From NCBI RefSeq assembly GCF_039544105.1, contig NZ_BAABLA010000028.1: a DNA stretch of 64,000 nt; one strand, 5' to 3'. Positions 43,397-51,589 of this stretch are shown here, piece after piece. The first letter of the stretch is position 1, and each line of letters opens with the position of its first letter. Origin of the DNA: Haloechinothrix_A salitolerans. GTDB taxonomy: Bacteria; Actinomycetota; Actinomycetes; Mycobacteriales; Pseudonocardiaceae. The notes beneath the pieces are model-generated. The model was given only the letters and a program-made list of their open reading frames with translations, had not been told where the DNA came from and searched no databases. A program made the position numbers and the translations under genes.

Positions 43397-44164
43397 CTAC
43401 GTGCCCCACCGCAGGTAAGTCGGGGTGGCGCGGCCGGGCAGTGTGCGCAGCGTGCCGTGGTCGGTGCCGAGGGTGTCGCGCAGGGCTGCGGTTTCTCCCG
43501 GCCACTTGGCGTGGGCGAGTTCGTCGAAGGCGAGCACGCTGCCCTTGGTGAGGTACGGCCGGACGGCGTCGATGGCGTCGCGGGTGGGCTCGTAGAGGTC
43601 GAGGTCGAAGTAGGCCAGTGCGATGACGGTGTGCGGGTTGTCCGTCAGGTAGCGCGGGAGGGTTTCGCGCACGTCGCCCTGGACGATCAGGGTGCGCTGG
43701 ATGTGGCCGAGGTGTTCGCCCTGCTCGTGTGCGTCGAGCACGTCGCGCAGGTGGTGGGGGTAGCCGTCGGTGAGCGCGAACCGGTCAGCGACGGCGCTGG
43801 GGCTGGTCGTGTCGATGTCGGTCACGTCGGGGAATCCGGTGAAGGTGTCGAAGCCAATGATCCGGCGGTGCGGGTTGTACGGCTCGTACACGCCGCGCAA
43901 CGCGGTCAGGGCGGCGAGGTGTCGTCCGCGGTGCACGCCGAACTCCATGATCACGCCGGGCACGTTGAGGATCATCCGGTAGAGCGCGTCCAGGGACAGC
44001 AGGTCGGTCAGGGGCTGCCTGCGCAGGTACAGGGCCAGGTTGTCGACCAGTTCCTCGGGCGGGATGGGGGTATCGGCCAGCAGGTCGGCGAGGCGGTGGC
44101 GGACGGCTCGCTCGTGGGCCGATTCGTGCGGCAAGATCCGGTGGTCGGCTTGATCGTTGATCAC
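43397..44164 (-). CDS. TylF/MycF-like O-methyltransferase
   Basis: The 255-residue class I methyltransferase is of the macrocin O-methyltransferase (TylF) type. It has VIMEFGVHRGRHLAALTAL, RRIIGFDTFTGFPDV and ALAYFDLDLYEPTRDAIDAV with the metal-binding aspartates. Family members methylate sugar hydroxyls, so a sugar-containing product fits. The GTG start overlaps the phosphatase stop as GTGA. It is the last gene of the eight-gene coupled operon and ends eight bases from the convergent Nudix gene. Confidence 0.82.
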   Translation of the reverse strand: MINDQADHRILPHESAHERAVRHRLADLLADTPIPPEELVDNLALYLRRQPLTDLLSLDALYRMILNVPGVIMEFGVHRGRHLAALTALRGVYEPYNPHRRIIGFDTFTGFPDVTDIDTTSPSAVADRFALTDGYPHHLRDVLDAHEQGEHLGHIQRTLIVQGDVRETLPRYLTDNPHTVIALAYFDLDLYEPTRDAIDAVRPYLTKGSVLAFDELAHAKWPGETAALRDTLGTDHGTLRTLPGRATPTYLRWGT

Positions 44165-44757
44165 GTGGTCTCCCTGGGTGGTGCCCACAGATGGGCAGGG
44201 GCAAGGCGGAAGTCGCTGGCGTAGCCGAAGATGTCGGCGGGGTGGCGGTAGCCGTGGTGCAGGGCGGCGAGGGCGCCGATGAGCAGCCGGTGTGACACGA
44301 TCAGCACGGGGCCGTGCTCGGTGGCGAGGTCGCTGGCGATGGTCGCGGCTTCGAGTACGCGTTCAGCAAACGCCCGGGGGCTTTCGCCTCCGGGCAGGGC
44401 GCTGTCCGGGTTGTCGGCGCGCTGTTGCCGCCAGGTGATGTAGTCGGGCGGGTACTGGTTGGGGGCGAGGCCCAGCACGCAGTGTGGGGCGCGCCAATCG
44501 GCGAACGCGCTGATCGGTTCGGCAAGTCGGCTGTCCGATACGCGGGCGACGATGGCGGCGGTCTGGCGAGCGCGGCGCACTGGGCTGGACGCGATGAGTG
44601 CCGGTTGCCAGCGATGGTCGCGCAGCTCGCGGGCGGTCAGTTCGGCTTCGACGGTGCCTGCGATGGTGAGTGGGCTGTCGGGCCGGGCGTGGGCGCCGGG
44701 GCGGCAGAGTCCGTCGTCGCAGGTGCCGTGGCGCATCCAGAGCGCGGCGGGGGTCAT
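44161..44757 (-). CDS. Histidine phosphatase (phosphoglycerate-mutase superfamily)
   Basis: The 198-residue enzyme has a branch-1 histidine phosphatase motif in slightly altered form (LWMRHGTCDD), ASSPVRRARQTAAIV, GGESPRAFAERVLEAA and the second catalytic histidine in VLIVSHRLLI. It removes phosphate from a small metabolite, presumably an intermediate of this pathway. ATGA overlaps with the SDR gene upstream and GTGA with the methyltransferase downstream show tight coupling. Confidence 0.85.
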   Translation of the reverse strand: MTPAALWMRHGTCDDGLCRPGAHARPDSPLTIAGTVEAELTARELRDHRWQPALIASSPVRRARQTAAIVARVSDSRLAEPISAFADWRAPHCVLGLAPNQYPPDYITWRQQRADNPDSALPGGESPRAFAERVLEAATIASDLATEHGPVLIVSHRLLIGALAALHHGYRHPADIFGYASDFRLAPAHLWAPPRETT

Positions 44758-45500
44758 GTCATGCACCAGCCCCCGTCGACGGTGAGGCACTGGCCGGTGA
44801 TGAACCCCGCGTCGGGGGAGGCGAGGAAGTCGACGGCGGCGGCGATGTCGTCGGGGTGTCCACGGCGTTTGACGCACTGGCGGTTGAGCTGTCGCGTGAT
44901 CATCGCGTCGTGGTCGGGGACGACGGCGTGTTCGGCGGGTACTTCGATGGAGCCCGCGCGGACGCAGTTGACGGTGATGCCGTGTGGTCCGAGTTCTCGG
45001 GCCAGGGCGCGGACGAGTCCTTCCAGGCCGCTCTTGGCCGCGATGTAGGCGGCGAGGTCGACGCGGCCGAGTTGGGTGAGCACCGAGGACACGGTGATGA
45101 TGCGGCCGTGGCCGCGCGCTGTGAGTGATGGCGTGACGAGCTGGGCACACGCCGCGTGAGTGATCAGGTTGATCTCGATCTGCTCGCGGAAGGTGTCCAG
45201 GTCGAGGCTGGTCCAGGGGATACGCGGATAGGCGCCGGCGTTGGACACGAGGACTTCCAGCCGGTCGGCGGCGTGCTCGACTTCGTGTGCGAGCGTGTCG
45301 ATGGTCAGCGGGTCGGTGAGATCGCCCGTGATCGCCGCTGTGGCAGCGCCGCGTTGTTCGACGGTGGCGAGCACGTTGTGTAGATCCGGGTCGTCGTGGA
45401 GGTGGGTGAGGATGAGGTCGTACCGGTCGGCGAGGCGCGCGGCGATGGCCGCGCCGATGCCGGAACCGGCTCCGGTGACGATGGCGACGGGACGGGCCAC
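44754..45500 (-). CDS. SDR-family oxidoreductase
   Basis: The 248-residue short-chain dehydrogenase has the NAD(P) motif VTGAGSGIGAAIA, NAG at the family position (LVSNAGAYP), the catalytic serine in ITVSSVLTQLG and YIAAK, followed by ITGQCLTVDGG. It is of the FabG/classical type, likely oxidising or reducing a sugar or alcohol intermediate. The GTG start is separated from the upstream gene by two bases. It overlaps the phosphatase start. Confidence 0.9.
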   Translation of the reverse strand: MARPVAIVTGAGSGIGAAIAARLADRYDLILTHLHDDPDLHNVLATVEQRGAATAAITGDLTDPLTIDTLAHEVEHAADRLEVLVSNAGAYPRIPWTSLDLDTFREQIEINLITHAACAQLVTPSLTARGHGRIITVSSVLTQLGRVDLAAYIAAKSGLEGLVRALARELGPHGITVNCVRAGSIEVPAEHAVVPDHDAMITRQLNRQCVKRRGHPDDIAAAVDFLASPDAGFITGQCLTVDGGWCMT

Positions 45501-45502
45501 GG

Positions 45503-46639
45503 TCAGTTGACCTCCGCATCTGATGGTGTGAGGGCGAGGAAGTCCGGCAAGTTGGTGTCGGGGTCCAGTGCCTGGGCGAGCAGGGCCAGCGACAGCGCAG
45601 TGTCATGGGGTTCGAGGTCGGCGAGGTGGTAGACGGCGAGCAGCCGCATCACCAGGTACGGGCGCATCCACGCCATCAGGTCGTCGATGCCGAGATGGCG
45701 GGCAATGGGCCGGATGACCTCATCGAGATAGCGGCACAGGACATGTCGGCGGGCTCGGCTGGGCCTGTGCCGATAGTCAATCACCAGCGATGAACCGGTG
45801 CGTTCGACCTGGACAACGGGTTCGGCGAGGCTCGCCGGGGTGAGCGCTGAGGGGTGATCGTCGAACGCGGCCCGGTTGTAGTGCGGTGTGAGCCATGCGC
45901 CGTGGAGGCGTTGGTAGAGCAGGAAACACGCGAACTCGCCGGGCAGCGCGTTGAGTCCTCCAGTGTCGTAGTCGAACCACACCGGTCCACCCTCGGGCGA
46001 CCAGCCGATGTTGATGTCGGTGGGATCGCCCTGGGTGATAGCGGCCCAGACCGGGCTGTGGCGGGCGAAGTGGACCCGCAGCCTGGTCATCAGTTCGGCG
46101 AAGTCAACGGTGTGCTCGCGGCCGTTGACGACCAGTCGCACGTCTGCCAGATCCTGTGGGCGGACTCTCCGGGTTCCACTGCCGATCGGCCACGGTGCGT
46201 TGGGTCTGTAGTACTGGTCAAGGCGGCCATTGGGAGCGGCGCGGTCGCCGTAGAGCTTGCTGGTCGTCTCCCCGTGGGTCGTGGGGCGAAGGGTGCTGCC
46301 GATGACGTGCTGGTAGTGGCGGAACACCGCGGTCAGGCAGGTGTCGAGGCGCACCAGGTCGCCCGTGAGGTCGGCGTGGGTGATCTCGTCGAGCAGCAGG
46401 CCGTGATCGTGGCCGAGGTGCGGCCACCGGTCGTAGGCGAGCACGGTCCAGCGGGCGACCCGTCGCGCGCCACGCAGCACTGGTACGGGGTAGAACTCGC
46501 GGATGCGCGCGTGTCCTGCGCATTCGGCACTGGCCTCGTCGTGGTTCGGGTTGGCCTTGACGAACAGCGCGTGTCCGGCCCAGTCGACGTGCCAGGTGTG
46601 ATTGGCCGTGAAGCGGCGGTGGTTGGTGATCCTCAGCAT
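45503..46639 (-). CDS. Aminoglycoside-phosphotransferase-like kinase
   Basis: The 378-residue protein shows an APH/choline-kinase pattern. It has a lysine strand (HALFVKANPNHDEAS, Lys28), a catalytic loop QGDPTDINIGW (203-213) and the metal motif VWFDYDTGG (220-228). The usual catalytic His of HGD is Gln here. It would phosphorylate a small molecule, a sugar or a nucleoside-like compound. Family assignment rests on these motifs only. It lies between the GT9-like and SDR genes with gaps of a few bases. Confidence 0.7.
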   Translation of the reverse strand: MLRITNHRRFTANHTWHVDWAGHALFVKANPNHDEASAECAGHARIREFYPVPVLRGARRVARWTVLAYDRWPHLGHDHGLLLDEITHADLTGDLVRLDTCLTAVFRHYQHVIGSTLRPTTHGETTSKLYGDRAAPNGRLDQYYRPNAPWPIGSGTRRVRPQDLADVRLVVNGREHTVDFAELMTRLRVHFARHSPVWAAITQGDPTDINIGWSPEGGPVWFDYDTGGLNALPGEFACFLLYQRLHGAWLTPHYNRAAFDDHPSALTPASLAEPVVQVERTGSSLVIDYRHRPSRARRHVLCRYLDEVIRPIARHLGIDDLMAWMRPYLVMRLLAVYHLADLEPHDTALSLALLAQALDPDTNLPDFLALTPSDAEVN

Positions 46640-46645
46640 GAGCAG

Positions 46646-47713
46646 TCACCACCAACCGGCGAGGTCGCGTGCGAACTCGGCGATGACCTCCGCCGGGAGG
46701 TCGGCAAGGCTCGCTGATTGCGACCACAGTGCGTCGTCCAGGTGGTCGCGCACCGGGCAGCGGTCGGCGAGGGCCAGCATCTGCGAGAACGTGGTGGCGA
46801 TGGCGTGGTGACGTGCCCTCCCGGTGGTCCACTTGGTGTGGGCGTGGCGACCGTAGAGCCCGATCACATGTGGTCCGGTTCCGTCCGGGCGTTCGGTGAG
46901 CGCGGCCAGATGGGTCAGGCCCGTGTCATTGCCGATCACGACCTCGGCTGACGCGAACACGTCCAGGCAGTCCACCGCATCCAACCCGGCCAGAACCGTG
47001 ACGCCGTCGAAGGCCATCGGCTCGGCATAGCTACTGGTGATCAAGGTGAATGTCCACGGCGCCGGGAAGCGCTGGGCGAGGACAGCCCCGATGCGGGCGA
47101 AGCCGCTTGCACCGTAGTCCTTCCGGCTCGGCCAACTGGTCGCCGAGACGAACACGACGTGGAACGGTCGTGCCCGCTCCGTCGACATGAACGTCGGAAG
47201 CGGCGCGCGGTCGGCGGGGAGCCGGACGCCGAGAGCTTGTTCCGCGGCGAGGTAGTACCGCATCGGCAGAGCGGCGTGGACCTCCACGAGTTCGTCGTCC
47301 AGGATGTCCAGCCACGCCTGGGGCCGTTCGGGGATCGCGTGGAATGTGAATCCCTTGCCGTGCCTGGTGCTAACGGTGTGCGGGCCTTCAGTGTGGCTTG
47401 TGCTCCACGGCAGCCGGCAGCGTTGCATCAGGCGTGGACGAGGCCCCTCGTAGTGGAGTTCGATGTCGCGCCCGGTCCCGTCGGCGAGGGCCTGAACGAG
47501 TCCGAGCGCGAGCAGAGCATCACCGAGACCGCGGTCACCGAGAACGACCGACCAGCCGCGTTCGCCGATCACGTCTGCGCCACTGGTGTAGGACGGGAGC
47601 TCCCCGGCCGCGCGCCGGAAGGGCAGCGCGCGGGCCAGGGGTGCGTGCTGGCGGGGGACGATGACCGGCCCGCCGCGTTGCAGCGTCACCGGCTCGATCG
47701 TCCACGGGCTCAC
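46646..47713 (-). CDS. GT9-like (ADP-heptose:LPS heptosyltransferase family) glycosyltransferase
   Basis: The 355-residue protein has a GT9 pattern: WSVVLGDRGLGDALLALGLV near the N-terminus and AEVVIGNDTGLTHLAAL in the nucleotide-sugar-binding domain. Actinomycetes lack LPS, so the acceptor is something else, possibly a pathway intermediate or the cell envelope. The GTG at 47713 overlaps the phosphoribosyltransferase stop as GTGA. Proteins with DUF4254, as encoded by the first operon gene, are found near GT9 genes in other phyla as far as I recall. Confidence 0.75.
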   Translation of the reverse strand: MSPWTIEPVTLQRGGPVIVPRQHAPLARALPFRRAAGELPSYTSGADVIGERGWSVVLGDRGLGDALLALGLVQALADGTGRDIELHYEGPRPRLMQRCRLPWSTSHTEGPHTVSTRHGKGFTFHAIPERPQAWLDILDDELVEVHAALPMRYYLAAEQALGVRLPADRAPLPTFMSTERARPFHVVFVSATSWPSRKDYGASGFARIGAVLAQRFPAPWTFTLITSSYAEPMAFDGVTVLAGLDAVDCLDVFASAEVVIGNDTGLTHLAALTERPDGTGPHVIGLYGRHAHTKWTTGRARHHAIATTFSQMLALADRCPVRDHLDDALWSQSASLADLPAEVIAEFARDLAGWW

Positions 47714-48267
47714 AGTCGCGTGAGAGTGCACAGCGGTACTCCCAGCGATTCCAACAGCGGACGGGCGTTACCGGTGGTGTCCTCGATCAAGCACGCGATG
47801 CCGGTCACCTCCACGGCCGACTCGCGGAGCACCGTGATCAGGTTGGCCAGCGTGTTCCCTGTGGTGATCTCGTCATCGACGATGAGCACGCGGGTTCCCG
47901 CGAGGTCGCCGTAGGTGAAGACCTCGGTGCGGCGGGCATGGGGTTCGGTGAAGCGCCGCTTGTCGGGCAGGTCGAGGTCGAGCTTCCAGGCCAGGCGGTA
48001 CGGCAGGTCGCCGGCCCATGCGACGGCGACGGTGGGCAGGATGCCGCCCGCATCCAATCCGAGCAGCACGTCAGGGGCCGTGAAGTCCGGGTGGCGCGAC
48101 CACGCCTCCCACAGCGCGCTACCGGTCCGCAGCAACGTCGCGGGGTGGACCTGGTCGAGGATGCCGTCCAGCTCGTGGACGATCCGGACATCCCGAGTCT
48201 GTGGGGGCACGCCGAGACGGCGAATGCGCCGAGCCTGGTAGGCGAGATCTTCGGGAACGGTGGTCAT
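47710..48267 (-). CDS. Phosphoribosyltransferase
   Basis: The 185-residue type I phosphoribosyltransferase has the PRPP-binding motif VLIVDDEITTGNTL (127-140), GLDAGGILPTVAVAW and a flexible-loop region. It is closest in layout to adenine/orotate-type enzymes. The base or acceptor is unknown. It is coupled by ATGA to the kinase/nucleotidyltransferase fusion and by GTGA to the GT9 gene, which suggests the pathway makes or salvages a nucleotide-like molecule. Confidence 0.85.
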   Translation of the reverse strand: MTTVPEDLAYQARRIRRLGVPPQTRDVRIVHELDGILDQVHPATLLRTGSALWEAWSRHPDFTAPDVLLGLDAGGILPTVAVAWAGDLPYRLAWKLDLDLPDKRRFTEPHARRTEVFTYGDLAGTRVLIVDDEITTGNTLANLITVLRESAVEVTGIACLIEDTTGNARPLLESLGVPLCTLTRL

Positions 48268-50147
48268 TCGCTGGTCCTCACGATGTGGTCGAGTCGGTCG
48301 AGGTAGGTCAACAGTCGGTCCGTCACGTCGACGAGTTGTCCGCGCAGGACCGGATCACTGGGGCGACGGATGAGGTCAGACAGCTCAGGCGGCGCGCATT
48401 CGGCGGCGGGGTGAAACTCGCGGAACGCGGTGAGCACGTCATCGGCGTCATGGAGGTCGTGTCCGTCGGCGCGCAGCACGATCTTGGCGAGCAGCACCAG
48501 GTGCTTGTGCACGGCGCGCACGTCCGGCTGATCGGCGGTGAGGAGGCGGCGGGTGGTCATCAGCACGAGTCCCAACTCGCCTCGGCTGGTGCGATCGCCG
48601 TGTGCGGCGGCCGGCACCGGCAGCAGATGGCCCGCTCGCCGGTAGAGCACGCCGACCCCCTGGGCAGCGCGGCGCAGCGACTGCACGACGCGCGGTGGCA
48701 CCCGCAGCGCGTCGATGTCGGCGGTGGTGAAGACGCTGAGGCCGACCTTGATCCCGTCGGGCGCGGGAAGGGTGCCCGCAACGTCCCGCAGCCAGGCGGC
48801 GGGCGCGGTGTCACGAACCACGAGCAGGTCAAGATCGCTCCACCCATCCCGCCAGCTCGTGGTCCCCGTGCTGCCGGTTGCGAGCACGAGCGCGACCTGC
48901 TCGTCGCACACGTGGTCGGTGGCCTGGCCCAACCATCCGCTCTGGGGCACCGGCCCACTCGCGTGGAGCGTCACCCTGGGCAGGTTCACGGTCGACGCGA
49001 TTCGACTGACGGCGAGCTTGAGCGCGCCCAGCGACCCGGAGTTGTCGATGAGGTGATCGGCGATCTCCGCGATCCGGTCCGCTCCGCGTTCGCGCTTGGT
49101 CGCGTCGCGGCCACGCAACCGGGACTCGCTCTCCGCCGCGCGACTCACCCGGACGGTCGTGTCCGCATCGACGTACACAACCTGGCAGCGGTCACCCCAG
49201 ACCCGTTTCAGGTGCGCGGTCGCCTCGAAGCGGTGCGCGCTTTCCAGGCTGATCGTGCGTGCCTTGGTTGTCTCGGCGAACCGCAGGATTTCCTCGGTAA
49301 GCCGCTCCGCCTGCTCCCGCTCCGACCAGTGCTCGTACGGGTCGACGACTCCAGCCCGCATGGCGGCGACTTCCAGCAGGTAGCCGATCTTCAACCTCGT
49401 TACGCCGTGCTCGTCGCGCAACAGTTCGCCGACCGTGCTCTTGCCGCTCTCCGACATGCCGCCCAGCACCCACAGCCGGTCCAGCACGTCCTTCGGCAGC
49501 GGTTCCACGGTGACACCCGCGTCAGCCAGGTGGCTCCGGAGCGTTCGCTGGACCTCCAGGATCGGGGCGTCGCCGAGGTCGAGCACCGCGTGGTAGTCCC
49601 CGCGTTCAACCTGGACGGACACGACCTCCGCGAGCGTGCGCTGATAGGTGGCATACCGTTCGTTGGCCGGTCGTGGCTCGCGCCGCAGCGCCTCGGCCGC
49701 TTCCCGCGCCGGGTCACCGGACCGGCGTAACAGCACGTGGACTTCCCGCCGAGATGCGGCGGCCGGGAGATCGGCCGCGAGGCGGTCCACCAGCCGGAGC
49801 GCCTTTGTCGGGGACAGTCCGTCCTTGAGCGCGGCGGTGGCGGCGCAGGTCGCCCGGAGCATGGGTAAGCCGCGGTCTTCCAGTGCCAGTGGTCCGCTCG
49901 CGTCGCGGCGGGCGACGTGGCTGCCCAGCATCAGACCGACGTGCTCGGCCGTGGTGGATCCGACGAACCACCAATGGGCGAAGTCGCCCGCCGCGACCTC
50001 GCGCCATCGGGAATCCCAGGCATCCACAGTGCCCACGAGGTGGGCGTCGGGCATCCCACGCTGGAGCCAGGCGAGTTGCGTGGTCTTCCCGACGTTGTCA
50101 ACGCCGTTGAGCGACACCGACAGGTGCTGGTGCGTCTCTGTGGTCAC
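48264..50147 (-). CDS. Three-domain fusion: two P-loop kinases and a nucleotidyltransferase
   Basis: The 627-residue protein has domain 1 (about 1-215) with a thymidylate-kinase-like P-loop GVDNVGKTTQ (15-24) and a later EDRGLPM. Domain 2 (about 225-385) has a second P-loop GGMSESGKST (229-238) and resembles small-molecule or adenylate-type kinases (VVYVDADTTVRVSR). Domain 3 (about 400-627) has a minimal nucleotidyltransferase signature (ATGSTGTTSW, then DLDLLVV with Asp438 and Asp440). Together these could phosphorylate a compound stepwise and then transfer a nucleotide. The GTG start overlaps the DUF4254 stop. Confidence 0.8.
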   Translation of the reverse strand: MTTETHQHLSVSLNGVDNVGKTTQLAWLQRGMPDAHLVGTVDAWDSRWREVAAGDFAHWWFVGSTTAEHVGLMLGSHVARRDASGPLALEDRGLPMLRATCAATAALKDGLSPTKALRLVDRLAADLPAAASRREVHVLLRRSGDPAREAAEALRREPRPANERYATYQRTLAEVVSVQVERGDYHAVLDLGDAPILEVQRTLRSHLADAGVTVEPLPKDVLDRLWVLGGMSESGKSTVGELLRDEHGVTRLKIGYLLEVAAMRAGVVDPYEHWSEREQAERLTEEILRFAETTKARTISLESAHRFEATAHLKRVWGDRCQVVYVDADTTVRVSRAAESESRLRGRDATKRERGADRIAEIADHLIDNSGSLGALKLAVSRIASTVNLPRVTLHASGPVPQSGWLGQATDHVCDEQVALVLATGSTGTTSWRDGWSDLDLLVVRDTAPAAWLRDVAGTLPAPDGIKVGLSVFTTADIDALRVPPRVVQSLRRAAQGVGVLYRRAGHLLPVPAAAHGDRTSRGELGLVLMTTRRLLTADQPDVRAVHKHLVLLAKIVLRADGHDLHDADDVLTAFREFHPAAECAPPELSDLIRRPSDPVLRGQLVDVTDRLLTYLDRLDHIVRTSE

Positions 50148-50695
50148 GATGCGCTCCGGTAGGTCTTCAGGGGCCGCCACGCCGGGAGCCGTCGGTGGCC
50201 GGTGGCGACATCGCGGACCAGGTCGTCGTAGGCGTCGGCCAGCTCGGCGAGCTGCCGCAGGGCCAAGCGGGCTCGATCGCGGGCGCCGCCCGAGTTGATC
50301 AGGCTGTTCGCGCGGACCCATGCGATCGCCAGGCGGTCGACGACCGAGCCGAGGGTCTCGGTGTGCAGCGAGGCGTCCGCGCGGCTGTGGACCTGGGTCG
50401 ACACCCACTCGTCGATCCGTTCCACCAGGGCGACCCGTCGGGCGTTGAGGTCGTCGATGAGCCGCTTGCTTTCGGCGATGGCGTCGGCGGACGCGCCGGA
50501 AGCGCGGCTGACATCCTCGGCCTGCCACTGCTGCTCGTGTTGGGCCGCCAGCTCGTTCGCGGTGTCGAGGACGAGCTGGCCGGGATGATCTCTGCTGCTG
50601 ATGTCGCGGAACGCCTCGATGATCGACGCGGATCGCGGCAAAATCTCCCGCACACGCGCCACGTGCTGTGTGGCCTGTTCACCGCGGTCAGCCAT
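50144..50695 (-). CDS. DUF4254 family protein
   Basis: The 183-residue, mainly helical protein has the DUF4254 character: ELAAQHEQQWQAEDVSRASG, then SKRLIDDLNARRVALVERID. No catalytic role is known to me. It is the first gene of the leftward operon. I start it at MADRGEQ because GGGGAGG lies six bases upstream; an ATG 33 bases earlier is possible. The stop is coupled by GTGA to the fusion kinase. The promoter probably lies in the 87-base gap to the prim-pol gene or farther up. Confidence 0.75.
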   Translation of the reverse strand: MADRGEQATQHVARVREILPRSASIIEAFRDISSRDHPGQLVLDTANELAAQHEQQWQAEDVSRASGASADAIAESKRLIDDLNARRVALVERIDEWVSTQVHSRADASLHTETLGSVVDRLAIAWVRANSLINSGGARDRARLALRQLAELADAYDDLVRDVATGHRRLPAWRPLKTYRSAS

Positions 50696-50782
50696 GATCG
50701 GCACCTCCCCTTCGGTTGATTTGGGCATGGGTGCGCCTGCACCGAGGGCGGTCGGGGCATCCTCGGCGCAGGCGCGGCTTAC

Positions 50783-51430
50783 TCAGGCGAGGCTGGGTCG
50801 TGCGCCGCCGGTTCGACGGCTCAGCGACGCGATCAGCACTCGCTGAACCTCGCCCGAGGCGGGCAGCGCCCAGCCGACGGTGGACGGGGACACCTGCCAG
50901 CGATACGGCAGGCCACCACGCGCCGTTGGAGGGATGGGCAACCACGCCCCGCTCGCGTGCAACTGCGCATGTCCGTTCGCGGCCAGCTCGGGCCGCAGCG
51001 GTTCGTCGTCGCTGCGCACGAAGAACAACCACGAACCGAAGGGTGTGACGGCGACCGGACCACGCCGGGCCGGCGAGAGCTGCGCCTGCGCGCGTTGCCC
51101 GTGGGCGGCGGGTACCTCAATCCCGTCGACCCCGGCTCCGCACGCCAGCAGCACGGAGTACGGCCGCCGTGTCCACCACTCCATCGCCACGTCCGGGTTG
51201 GTCGTCGTGGCCAGTTGCCAGAGCGGAGCGACCGGTTCCAGCCCTGCCGCGCCGCGCCTGCCCAGCCAAGCCCCGTGTTCGGCAAGTTGGTAGGTTCCCG
51301 GCAGCACGGGCCAGCCGTGCTGCGCCAGGTCGACGGCGGCGGCACGCGTGTCGGCCCAGGCCAGCCCCGGAATCCCCGGTACCAGGGGTGCGCTCGTCGG
51401 TCGCCGAGCGGCGTCAATACGATCACTCAC
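50783..51430 (-). CDS. Bifunctional DNA primase/polymerase-like (prim-pol N-domain) protein
   Basis: The 215-residue protein has the pattern of the N-terminal prim-pol domain common in actinomycete elements: AAAVDLAQHGWPVLPGTYQL, then EWWTRRPYSVLLACGAGVDG and FVRSDDEPLRPEL. It has no helicase domain. Several active-site acidic residues of true prim-pols are hard to find, so it may be a regulatory or non-catalytic form. The GTG start faces the divergent XRE regulator across 159 bases that contain direct repeats. Confidence 0.7.
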   Translation of the reverse strand: MSDRIDAARRPTSAPLVPGIPGLAWADTRAAAVDLAQHGWPVLPGTYQLAEHGAWLGRRGAAGLEPVAPLWQLATTTNPDVAMEWWTRRPYSVLLACGAGVDGIEVPAAHGQRAQAQLSPARRGPVAVTPFGSWLFFVRSDDEPLRPELAANGHAQLHASGAWLPIPPTARGGLPYRWQVSPSTVGWALPASGEVQRVLIASLSRRTGGARPSLA

Positions 51431-51531
51431 TGGTAGTCGCCTCCGGCTGACGTGGTGTAACTGCGTCTACGAGTTCACCAGGCAGCAGGGACGAACACGA
51501 CCACAGCGAGTGCCCACAGTTGGGCCAGATC

Positions 51532-51582
51532 GGGGACATTGGGGGGACATTCCTGATCTGCGGGTGTGGCACGCCCTACCGT
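51532..51582 (+). promoter_or_regulatory. Direct repeats and leaderless promoter before the XRE gene
   Basis: GGGGACATT occurs at 51532-51540 and 51543-51551, spaced 11 bases (one helical turn). TACCGT (51577-51582) fits TANNNT and ends seven bases before the GTG at 51590, so the message should be leaderless. The repeats lie between the divergent prim-pol and XRE genes and could be the regulator's operator. Confidence 0.5.
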
Positions 51583-51589
51583 TGATCCT

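Noticed and set aside
46646..50695. GT9 and DUF4254 genes as LPS synthesis
   Set aside because: The host is clearly an actinomycete without LPS, and no other LPS genes are present.
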